Shown here: positions 1 through 5,997 of the stretch, in pieces | How positions within the stretch are numbered: position 1 is the first letter of the stretch | Layout: the number at the start of each line of letters is the position of its first letter | NCBI GenBank assembly: GCA_937871985.1 | Contig: CALMPB010000516.1 | Coordinates: 1 to 6,603, forward strand | From: an uncultured Burkholderiaceae bacterium | Lineage (GTDB): Bacteria > Pseudomonadota > Gammaproteobacteria > Burkholderiales > Burkholderiaceae | DNA length: 6,603 nt | Reading direction: 5' to 3' | The notes under the pieces: generated by a model | Told to the model about the DNA's origin: nothing | The model's input: only the letters and a program-made list of their open reading frames with translations | The model's database searches: none | Program-made: the position numbers and the translations under genes

Positions 1-242
1 CCGTCGAACAGGAATGTCAGACGCCAGTTTCCGTTGACCCATACCGACCAGTGGCCCTTTAGGTTTTGCCCCTTAAGTGGATGCAAATTCCAGCCAGGTA
101 TGTCCATGTCTTCAGGTCCAACTGCATCACTCAATTGCCGCAGTTGGCGCGCCAGCTTGGAGGCATGCGCAGCCTGGATACCTACCTTCGAGCCGGTTTT
201 GAAAGAGCGTTGTGAGCCCTGGTGCCTAAAGGTCTTGATCAC
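1..242 (-). CDS. higB: HigB-family (RelE-like) toxin, 5' part, cut by window edge
   Basis: The first 80 codons of a HigB-type toxin, a ribosome-dependent mRNA interferase of the RelE/ParE fold, cytoplasmic and normally neutralised by a HigA antitoxin encoded just downstream. The frame opens with IKTFRHQG, then KTGSKVGIQ (residues 16-24), DMDIPGWNLHPLKG (44-57) and GHWSVWVNGNWRLTF (62-76). This is the order of conserved blocks in the roughly 92-aa HigB subgroup that begins MIKSF and ends near ILDYEDYH. About 12 residues and the whole higA gene should lie beyond the left edge. The start is GTG at 240-242: a TAG closes the frame a few codons upstream and no ATG, GTG or TTG lies between. No Shine-Dalgarno sequence precedes it, and a possible -10 box (TACAAT) sits only 4 bases upstream, so a leaderless message is possible. 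It follows an attC site in the same orientation, which fits a toxin-antitoxin gene cassette. Confidence 0.9.
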   Translation of the reverse strand, partial: MIKTFRHQGSQRSFKTGSKVGIQAAHASKLARQLRQLSDAVGPEDMDIPGWNLHPLKGQNLKGHWSVWVNGNWRLTFLFD

Positions 243-246
243 GGTT

Positions 247-280
247 ATTGTATCGCAATGCTATACGTATCGCATCGCAA
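247..280 (-). promoter_or_regulatory. Candidate higBA promoter and HigA operator palindrome
   Basis: A 28-bp imperfect palindrome lies at 253-280, centred between 266 and 267, with 11 of 14 base pairs matching. Its core is ATACGTAT, flanked on the plus strand by CGCAATGCT on the left and CGCATCGC on the right. On the minus strand a TACAAT -10-like box at 247-252 abuts it, so the palindrome would cover the spacer and -35 region. HigA-type antitoxins bind palindromes overlapping their own promoter, so autorepression by the HigBA complex is the natural reading. No good -35 box is visible (at 17-bp spacing the hexamer is ATGCGA), so the exact promoter is uncertain. Confidence 0.55.
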
Positions 281-420
281 ACGCTCCTGGTTGATGGCGT
301 TTAGGATGTTTTTGTGTCTAGCCCTTTTGGGTGGGAGAGCATCTTTAATGTAGTGTTTTTTTGGTAGGGAAAGGGGGGCATCGGGCGAGTATGCTTGGCA
401 GGTATCGGCCAGATGCAGCC

Positions 421-446
421 AGTGACAGCGAAAAAAAGCGGTCACT
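421..446. repeat. Inverted repeat at the cassette junction
   Basis: A 26-bp inverted repeat: AGTGAC and GTCACT arms (6 bp), one mismatch, two further pairs, then a loop that holds seven A on the plus strand (seven T on the minus strand). It overlaps the right core box of the attC site by three bases, so it begins exactly where the next cassette starts. The T run is in the loop and not after the stem, so it is not a standard intrinsic terminator. Confidence 0.4.
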
Positions 447-502
447 CAACGTCGGAGTTAACCAGTTACTGCTGAATTCCCGCGTCAAATGATCTGTTAG
501 GC
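444..502 (-). other. Integron attC recombination site (59 bp)
   Basis: Read on the minus strand this has full attC architecture: R'' box GCCTAAC (496-502, consensus RYYYAAC), 5-nt spacer, L'' box ATTTGAC (484-490), 21-nt centre, L' box GTTAACT (456-462), 5-nt spacer, R' box GTTGAGT (444-450, consensus GTTRRRY). The left arm begins GCCTAACA and the right arm carries TTAACTC then CGTT, both typical of known attC sites. L'' and the complement of L' agree at 5 of 7 bases, and R'' and the complement of R' at 4 of 7, so a folded single strand with imperfect stems is expected. IntI integrases recombine such folded bottom strands between G and TT of the R' box, here between 450 and 449. The TAA of the Mrr gene lies inside R'', as is common for cassette genes. 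No integrase gene is in the window. Confidence 0.78.
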
Positions 503-1456
503 ATCAGCAGCAAGCTCGTGCCTTGCACTGCTGAACTGTTTGTTACGAATTGCATATGAGATATTGTTCGGCCACTTCGCTCCGAAGGCCGCATTTAGCA
601 GACGGTTCAAAGCCGCGAAGTCAATCAGTTCGATCATTACGTCTGCCTCCGCTTCAGCACGAGCAGGCTTGGTGAAGCCGCACGTGGCAACGACAACGCC
701 CTTGTTTGCCCTTCTGCTCGCAACAACACCTTGCATTTCTCGGATGGGTTGTACTCGGACGACGTCCTGATACCGCTTACATTGGATAAGAAGCAGTTCA
801 CGGATACCTGTTTCAGTCCGTCGAGCCTCCACGTCTATCCCTCCGTCGCGCGAGGTTTGCGTGACGGTTGTCTGATACCCCAATTTTTCATAGAGCGCAG
901 CAATCAGGAACTCAAATTCGTCGGGAGGCAGAGCGAGTAAGACTTCTCTCGGATTCTCCCAGTGCAGGTATCGCCTCCTAATAATCGCTTCCGCATCCGC
1001 GAAGCCGTTTAACCGACCGTCAGGCATGTACTGGAAATGGGCCGTGAAGTAAGCATCTAGGACAGCCAAGGCTTTCCGTGGGTAGTCAGGGAGCAGGTCA
1101 AGCACCCACGTTGTACCCTCCCAAGGGAGGAAAGGCGGTTCGATGAGGCGCTTGATGAATTCATCCTCATCCATTCGCCTGAGCAGGTCCTCATTGCCCA
1201 TGGACATCGCCCATCTGCGTGTACTACGGTCTATACCCATAGTTCCGCCACTGATCAGAAAGAGTCGGAGTAGCGACCTAACCATCTGTTCTGACCTTAA
1301 ATGAACGGAGTCAAGAAAGGAGTTGCGGTGAGCGTCAGTCGGGAATTCATAGTCTGCAACATCAACGTCGCGCCGAGTCTTTGGAACGAGGACGATCTCG
1401 AGCCACTCCTCTAAGGAAAAAGAGGTTGCGTCAACGATTGGCCTTGATTTCTTCAT
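497..1456 (-). CDS. Type IV restriction endonuclease, Mrr-family catalytic domain
   Basis: A 319-aa protein with a C-terminal Mrr-type nuclease domain at about residues 178-287. Visible motifs: an amphipathic opening helix DEFEFLIAALYEKLGY (179-194), the metal-binding D204-GGID, QCK at 225-227 with catalytic K227, the helix VQPIREMQGVV, then KGVVVATCGF and the closing IELIDFAALNRLL. Mrr-family enzymes cut DNA, often DNA carrying foreign modification, and act as cytoplasmic defence. Residues 1-175 are a helical N-terminal region with a block around 110-165 (PPFLPWEGTTWVLDLLPDYP, then LDAYFTAHFQYMPDGRLNG and AIIRRRYL) that I take as the recognition or regulatory part; I cannot name its domain. 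The start is ATG at 1454-1456, preceded by a weak AGAAG ribosome site. The stop lies within an attC box, so this is probably an integron gene cassette. No methyltransferase accompanies it, consistent with type IV action. Confidence 0.85.
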   Translation of the reverse strand: MKKSRPIVDATSFSLEEWLEIVLVPKTRRDVDVADYEFPTDAHRNSFLDSVHLRSEQMVRSLLRLFLISGGTMGIDRSTRRWAMSMGNEDLLRRMDEDEFIKRLIEPPFLPWEGTTWVLDLLPDYPRKALAVLDAYFTAHFQYMPDGRLNGFADAEAIIRRRYLHWENPREVLLALPPDEFEFLIAALYEKLGYQTTVTQTSRDGGIDVEARRTETGIRELLLIQCKRYQDVVRVQPIREMQGVVASRRANKGVVVATCGFTKPARAEAEADVMIELIDFAALNRLLNAAFGAKWPNNISYAIRNKQFSSARHELAADA

Positions 1457-1464
1457 AGTGTCTT

Positions 1465-1719
1465 CTAATACCCCACCAAACCGCAGGCCATATCTGGCGC
1501 TTGCAGTCTAAATTGACACATCCAAAGCGCCACAAGGGACTTCCATCCAAGCTTTGCGGCGTGTGCTCTGTATGAAAATGCAGTATTAATCAGCCTTGAA
1601 ACCTGCAGCCCCTCCTCTGTTACGTGCCGCACGATTGCAGAACCAAGTCTGTGAGTGTATTCGTTACAAACACTATAGCCTGTGCACCAAACGGGACTCT
1701 TGGTAATAGGTACAGGATC
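1465..1719 (-). other. 84-codon open frame without ATG start, upstream of the Mrr gene
   Basis: A frame open for 84 codons between a TGA (1720-1722) and a TAG (1465-1467), ending 8 bases before the Mrr ATG. It has no ATG before residue 67. The only plausible early start is a GTG at 1630-1632, which would give 55 residues and has no ribosome site. The deduced sequence (for example VRHVTEEGLQVSRLINTAFS and HAAKLGWKSLVALWMCQ) reads more like a protein than random translation, but I recognise no family. It could be a decayed gene, a leader or chance. I do not call it a gene. Confidence 0.2.
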
Positions 1720-1758
1720 TCATTAAATGACGGTTTTGTGCCCCTTCCTTATCTGATT

Positions 1759-1814
1759 GACTGCTCCGGGTCGGAAGCGGGCACTCGTCCAAGTCTGCTG
1801 TCGGCCAGAAGCGG
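1759..1814 (+). repeat. Pair of degenerate 22-bp direct repeats, dispersed-repeat family
   Basis: Two units at 1759-1780 and 1793-1814, offset by 34 bp, agree at 16 of 22 bases; the shared parts are an initial CTGCT-like block and GAAGCGG at the end. A related unit at 6340-6361, with identical CTGCT and GGGTCGGAAGC blocks, agrees with the first at 17 of 22 bases. Such GGTCGGAAGC-type units resemble low-complexity intergenic repeats of proteobacterial genomes. They are often mis-annotated as small proteins carrying FRFWPTAD-like strings, and one such frame crosses this site. Confidence 0.45.
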
Positions 1815-1899
1815 AAATTCGCTTGGCTGACGTCAATGTCCGATGAAGGCTGATTGCTGAAGTTCACCAACGACTCCTTTGCGGCATCTCGGCTCCCTG

Positions 1900-1931
1900 T
1901 TCCTTGTAGCCAGTTTCATGGCTACAAGGAA
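1900..1931. repeat. Perfect 13-bp stem hairpin, 3' end of the nuclease operon
   Basis: Left arm 1900-1912 (core CCTTGTAGCCA), six-base loop GTTTCA, right arm 1919-1931 (core TGGCTACAAGG); all 13 pairs match. It lies 103 bases beyond the stop of the nuclease gene. Neither strand has a T run after it, so it is not a classical intrinsic terminator. It could stabilise the 3' end of the operon mRNA, be a REP-type element (the arm contains a GTAG start), or be the end of an inserted element. Its function is unproven. Confidence 0.5.
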
Positions 1932-2033
1932 AGCGGCGGCTCGAGCAAGAACCTGCGAAGGGCTGCCAATTCGGCCCCGGAACTTGACTGACGACGTCGT
2001 GTACTTTTGACATCTAGCGAGGCGACTATGGCC

Positions 2034-3482
2034 TCAACGGGACAACTTGCTCGGACGGGTGATGTTCCCTTGGATAACGAGCGTGATAACCGCCACGTTG
2101 GCTGGCGGTGCTGACATTAAAACGTCGATGCCGTCGGCCGCCGACCAAGGCGCAGAATTTTTGGCGCTGGTATCCAGAATGCATAACAGAGCTACGCGCT
2201 TGCCTTTGGCCACCGCGTAGCTGGCAGCTTGCTCGACATATTTGCGGCAGTCTTCCATCTGTTTGATCCGCGTGTCCGTCTCCTTGAGCTCGATCGTGAT
2301 TCCGCGAAAGCTTAAATCAGTGAAGCCCCCTGCGGCCGCGGCGTGCTCTTCCAGATCCAACCCGATACGGGGCGACCGGCGAAGGTCCCCTCGAACGTGG
2401 GCTTGGAATTCCTTCTCACCCCACGCGCCGTCGAACACGGCGTCTTGAACTGCTCTCCCAGCAAGATTTCCCAGACTGGTCAGTAGCTCAAGGATGTCTG
2501 ACAGCTCCTTGGCATTTGCCCAGCCTTCCCGTCTTAGCAGATCGCGGATCAACAGGATCTTTTCGTCGACAGGCTGATAGCCGGTTATTGAGTTGGCCCG
2601 TATGTCGAAGCCCTCCACCAAAAGCGTACGGTGGCCAACGACAGCAACGGGCTGTTCTGAGCTGGCGGGTTGGAATGCCGCCGCGTACTTGAACTCGAAA
2701 GGCCTCGATTTCAATCCCTGCGCGATCTGGAGAGCCGCACGACCCGTCTGGATGAGCGTGTACGGCGGCTCCGTGGACGGCTTCGTGAATGTGAACTCGG
2801 AGAGCTCATAGGTGCTTTTGGGCTCCGCCGAGATCGGCATCAGCACCAGGTGCGTGGCACCCTCTGGCCATCGAGAAACTCTAACCTCGATCTCCATGTC
2901 GTGCAATTCGCGCGGGACGAGGTGGTGAATGTTGGCCGCTGGTTGGCCACCAAGCTTAAACTTCACGAAGGCCACTGAGAGCTCCGTAGGCGCTGGGCGC
3001 TCTTCAACTTGTTTCGGACCCGCCGGAATGCCCGGTCGCTCCTCAGAAAACACACCGATCGGCAACGGAATGCCAGCCAGCGTTTTGCAGATGGACTCGA
3101 AATCGGCAATGGTGGCGACAGACTGCAATGAGGCTGACACATCCACGAGACTCTTGGCGACGTCTTTCTCACCAAACTCCTTGAGCCAAAGACGATGGCG
3201 CTCCACTGCACTGCGCAGGAACCGATCACCGTCGGGAACTGCGTCGAGAACTGCTTGCCGCCACTCCGCTAGAGAAAGCACGATGCGCAGGAGCGCCGCA
3301 AACGCGCCGTAGATCGTTGCGGTCGAAGCCCGGCCATACTTAAGAGACGCGTCGTCCAACTCGGAGCAGATTTGGCGTAGCAACTCCGCGCTGACGACTT
3401 CGCCACCGCCGAGCTTGCGGAGAGCCTCAACTGCCTGAATTCGGGCGAAAAACACCTGGGAAAGGATTGCGTCTCTCTGCAT
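2034..3482 (-). CDS. PD-(D/E)XK nuclease-like protein with beta-rich middle domain
   Basis: A 482-aa protein, second gene of a two-gene unit. Residues 1-140 are mostly helical. Residues about 165-295 alternate short beta-like stretches (FVKFKLGG, MEIEVRVSRW, HLVLMPIS, PFEFKYAAAF, RTLLVEGFDI) and may form a beta sandwich. Residues 340-440 carry a PD-(D/E)XK nuclease pattern: E356/E358 in a helix (WGEKEFQAHVRGDL), GFTDL with D389, ITIELK with E398 and K400, then a helix with Q418xxxY422 as in RecB-like nucleases, and the strand RVALLCIL. This predicts metal-dependent DNA or RNA cleavage, though the substrate is unknown. The ATG at 3480-3482 has an upstream AGAGG and overlaps the preceding gene by 56 bp; the next in-frame alternative (GTG, codon 10) has no ribosome site. 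I know no named family for the full length, and the function is inferred. Confidence 0.7.
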   Translation of the reverse strand: MQRDAILSQVFFARIQAVEALRKLGGGEVVSAELLRQICSELDDASLKYGRASTATIYGAFAALLRIVLSLAEWRQAVLDAVPDGDRFLRSAVERHRLWLKEFGEKDVAKSLVDVSASLQSVATIADFESICKTLAGIPLPIGVFSEERPGIPAGPKQVEERPAPTELSVAFVKFKLGGQPAANIHHLVPRELHDMEIEVRVSRWPEGATHLVLMPISAEPKSTYELSEFTFTKPSTEPPYTLIQTGRAALQIAQGLKSRPFEFKYAAAFQPASSEQPVAVVGHRTLLVEGFDIRANSITGYQPVDEKILLIRDLLRREGWANAKELSDILELLTSLGNLAGRAVQDAVFDGAWGEKEFQAHVRGDLRRSPRIGLDLEEHAAAAGGFTDLSFRGITIELKETDTRIKQMEDCRKYVEQAASYAVAKGKRVALLCILDTSAKNSAPWSAADGIDVLMSAPPANVAVITLVIQGNITRPSKLSR

Positions 3483-5997
3483 ATACCTCTTCGTCTTCCT
3501 TCAACAATTGATAGAGGCTTTCCCACTCCGCCTTCAGCGCATCCTGCCGAGACAGATTTCCTGCTGCAACAGCGGCCTCGAACTGCACCGCCACAACGTG
3601 GAGCCTCCTGGACCACTTCATGCACCGCATGGCCACGGTATCGGGGATCGCCTCCCAAGACGATTCAATGGCCTCGACGGCTTCATCCCACGCCCCGACG
3701 CGAGTGAGGACTTCAACGACGGCGCTCACGTACAAGCCGCGATCCGCCCGGCGCACCGATAGCTTGCTGAGATCCTCGGATCGCTTGCTTACCTCGGCAT
3801 CAGGTATCGAGTATAGCAATCGGATGACATCCTCCTGACCATAGTCGCTGACCTCCGGATCTTCCAAAGCCCTGATTACCAAATCAACAAAGGTCGGCTG
3901 GCCCTTCAGATACTTGGATAGCGAAGTGAGGTCCCTGAGGTGCATGTGAACTGGGACACCCATCAAGACTTTTAGGCACCACCTGGCCAAATTTGCACGG
4001 GATGCATCGTCAGCAGTGTAACGGTGGAAGTAGAGCTGCATCCAATTCAACAGGAAACTCTCAACCCCCTTGTTGCCATAAACGCGCAGGAGCGTCAGGA
4101 GTGCCCTGCCGGCTCTCTGCTCCAACGCACCAGTCAGAGAGATGCTCTCAAGCGCCTTCGCTGCAGCCTTGTGGACAATCACGTACTGGTCTTCCAAAAG
4201 CAAGATGAATGCTTCAAGAACCAGCTCCGGGAGATCGTTGGAGCGCATCCGTCCAGCGCGTCCCAACGTCTCCGCAGCACTTGCACGCGCCAGCGTTGAG
4301 GTACCCACCATGGCCGTGTAAAGCTCAGGCAAGACGAGACGCAAACCTTCTGGTGTTGCGACGAGCTTGCTCGACTCCTCTAACAGGACCGCGATCAGGG
4401 TGTCACGGCCGCCATCAATCTTTGACAAGAAGTCGACGTATGACTCGGCCGCAGCCGGACTCCTACGGGCTGCGGCCGCCGCTATAGCCGCGAACACTTC
4501 TCGCGAGTAATAGAGCGCCGTGCGAGAATTTTGAACTTCCAGCACTTCGAGGAAGTTTTCCGGCTTGCTGAGCGATCGCTCGGCGTCAAACGCTTCGAGA
4601 CGGACGTCCATGACGGCAGCTGCGCCCAGTGCAATGTCCAACACGTCATCAACAGACTGAGCGATCTCCTCGCCGTATGACCTCAGCGTTTGAGTGATTT
4701 CGGTCAGCACAGTGGAATTCTTCGAAGTGCTCGACCACGCTACGAACCGCTTCAGAGCGGTGGCAGCAACGTCGCCATCCAACGCTTCTTCATCGGTGCG
4801 ACTGCTCCTGAAGATTTCGCCATATGCCATCACGAGGCGAGCTTCCCCCTCCGCTGTCGCTCCTTCGAAATAGGTGGCGATCAATTTGTCGGTCTCAGAA
4901 GGCGCATGGCGGAGGGCAGCGGCAACTGCACGTTGCAGATCGCTGCACACCATCCGCCTTTCTCGGTCGGCATCGCTGTCGTCGATCAATAGATGCGCAC
5001 GCGTCAGCTTGGTCACAAGCGACCGTGAGAACCGGTTTAGGAGATCCGGAGCTTGCACAGAGAGAACCTTGAGCCCGGCGGTTCCCATCCGAATGGCATA
5101 TGAGCTCCGTGAATCGAGCAGGCGCTGAATTGCGCGACAAACGGCCTCTGGCCAGACTGCAAAAACGGCCCTCAAGGGATCGGGATGGAGGACCCGCTCG
5201 CCATGGCCAAACTCGGAGCGAGGGGCTCGTGCGAGGCGAATCAGCGCTGGAGCTGCCGCCTCCATTGTCTGTTCATCTGCTAGTTCAGGCGTCTCCATCA
5301 CGATGTACGCAGCAGTTTGAACTGCGGTGCGTTTCGCTAGGCACCGCAGCGCTGCATCCGCAAGGCGGGCCGGATCAGCTTTTGCACACTTCAGGGCCTG
5401 TAGCGCCACGTCTTGGCATCCGGCCTCCGGGGATGCGGTCAACTCAAAAAAGTAGTCAGTGAGCGATGGCGTTAGGACTTCGGGAGCGAGCCGCACCGTC
5501 TCGACGACTCGTGTCTTAGCATCGTCGGCATGAGTGGCGTCGAGGGTGTCCAAGTCGTCAAGCAGGGCTCGAACTGCTGCGTTCTGACCGACGCGTAGAG
5601 CCTCTCGTTGCTTTTTCCGTGTCTCAAGAGCCGCTTGCAGTTCCGCTTCAGCACGATCAGCCTCTTCCTGCTGGCGGATTGCCTCGCGGGCGCGCTGACC
5701 CACCAGGATGGAGAGATTCGGCATGCGTACCGCTTGGCGCTTGTCGCAATGCACGCAGTTGCGGTCGTGAAAGTCGAGGGCACACGACTCCAGGTACCAG
5801 CCGGCGAAGCCGCTGGCTGGGGCGAAGTCGCACTCCATGGCGAAGTGACCAATCGGCAATCCAGTTTGCTGAGCAATCAAGCCAACTCCGCCCTGGTTGC
5901 TTACTCGCGCGTGGGAGCACCAGTTGTGGATGAGCCTCGCAACTTCCTTGTTCCGCTCGCCGTCCCTGATCATCTGACCATATCTAGCTTCGTCCAT
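3427..5997 (-). CDS. Large HEAT-like solenoid protein with N-terminal Cys/His zinc-site candidate
   Basis: An 856-aa protein from the ATG at 5995-5997, first gene of the two-gene unit. Residues 20-98 carry WC27xH29, C56, C72 and C81xxC84 around the blocks GGVGLIAQQTGLPIGHF, GWYLESCALDFHDRNC and RMPNLSILV. C27, H29, C56, C81 and C84 are candidate zinc ligands. Residues about 100-135 are highly charged and heptad-like, probably a coiled coil. Residues about 140-830 are almost entirely paired amphipathic helices, with classical HEAT-like units around 567-620 (ARASAAETLGRAG and IVHKAAAKALESI). No ATPase, nuclease or membrane motif is seen, so a scaffold or sensor role is inferred, presumably partnering the overlapping nuclease gene. 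The frame stays open to a TTG at 6073-6075 (882 aa). The ATG is preferred because AGGAG and GGAG precede it, while the TTG has no ribosome site. The name of the family is unknown to me. Confidence 0.75.
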   Translation of the reverse strand: MDEARYGQMIRDGERNKEVARLIHNWCSHARVSNQGGVGLIAQQTGLPIGHFAMECDFAPASGFAGWYLESCALDFHDRNCVHCDKRQAVRMPNLSILVGQRAREAIRQQEEADRAEAELQAALETRKKQREALRVGQNAAVRALLDDLDTLDATHADDAKTRVVETVRLAPEVLTPSLTDYFFELTASPEAGCQDVALQALKCAKADPARLADAALRCLAKRTAVQTAAYIVMETPELADEQTMEAAAPALIRLARAPRSEFGHGERVLHPDPLRAVFAVWPEAVCRAIQRLLDSRSSYAIRMGTAGLKVLSVQAPDLLNRFSRSLVTKLTRAHLLIDDSDADRERRMVCSDLQRAVAAALRHAPSETDKLIATYFEGATAEGEARLVMAYGEIFRSSRTDEEALDGDVAATALKRFVAWSSTSKNSTVLTEITQTLRSYGEEIAQSVDDVLDIALGAAAVMDVRLEAFDAERSLSKPENFLEVLEVQNSRTALYYSREVFAAIAAAAARRSPAAAESYVDFLSKIDGGRDTLIAVLLEESSKLVATPEGLRLVLPELYTAMVGTSTLARASAAETLGRAGRMRSNDLPELVLEAFILLLEDQYVIVHKAAAKALESISLTGALEQRAGRALLTLLRVYGNKGVESFLLNWMQLYFHRYTADDASRANLARWCLKVLMGVPVHMHLRDLTSLSKYLKGQPTFVDLVIRALEDPEVSDYGQEDVIRLLYSIPDAEVSKRSEDLSKLSVRRADRGLYVSAVVEVLTRVGAWDEAVEAIESSWEAIPDTVAMRCMKWSRRLHVVAVQFEAAVAAGNLSRQDALKAEWESLYQLLKEDEEVYAERRNPFPGVFRPNSGS

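Larger units (their letters stand above)
1457..2033. other. Intergenic region between the Mrr gene and the nuclease operon
   Basis: 577 bases with no convincing gene. From left to right it holds the 84-codon open frame described separately, two degenerate direct-repeat units (1759-1814), a perfect 13-bp hairpin (1900-1931) and a 10-bp palindrome ACGACGTCGT (1991-2000). The promoter of the Mrr gene should be here, but I see no clear -35/-10 pair. No attC or attI site with a matching GTTRRRY box was found, so the right-hand boundary of the Mrr cassette is not visible. Confidence 0.6.

Noticed and set aside
245..445. 66-codon minus-strand frame between attC and higB
   Set aside because: Its start would be a GTG inside the attC/cassette junction. 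It runs through the higB operator palindrome and ends 2 bases before higB, and its composition is not protein-like. It is better explained as regulatory DNA.
1624..1830. 68-codon plus-strand frame in the same intergenic region
   Set aside because: It starts at GTG without a ribosome site, crosses the repeat units and resembles no protein.
1673..1870. 65-codon minus-strand frame with an FRFWPTAD-like string
   Set aside because: It is a translation of the degenerate intergenic repeat units, a well-known source of false small proteins.
1900..1931. Rho-independent terminator call for the 13-bp hairpin
   Set aside because: No T tract follows the stem on either strand, so I list it as an inverted repeat and not as a terminator.
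2026..2040. Possible second attC right box (GTTGAGG) at the nuclease stop codon
   Set aside because: The last consensus base is wrong, and neither an L' box nor a partner R''/L'' arm is found near it.
3269..3658. 129-codon minus-strand frame spanning the overlap of the two genes
   Set aside because: It is the third frame of the same strand, rich in Arg, Ser and Cys, with no motif. The other two frames explain the region fully.
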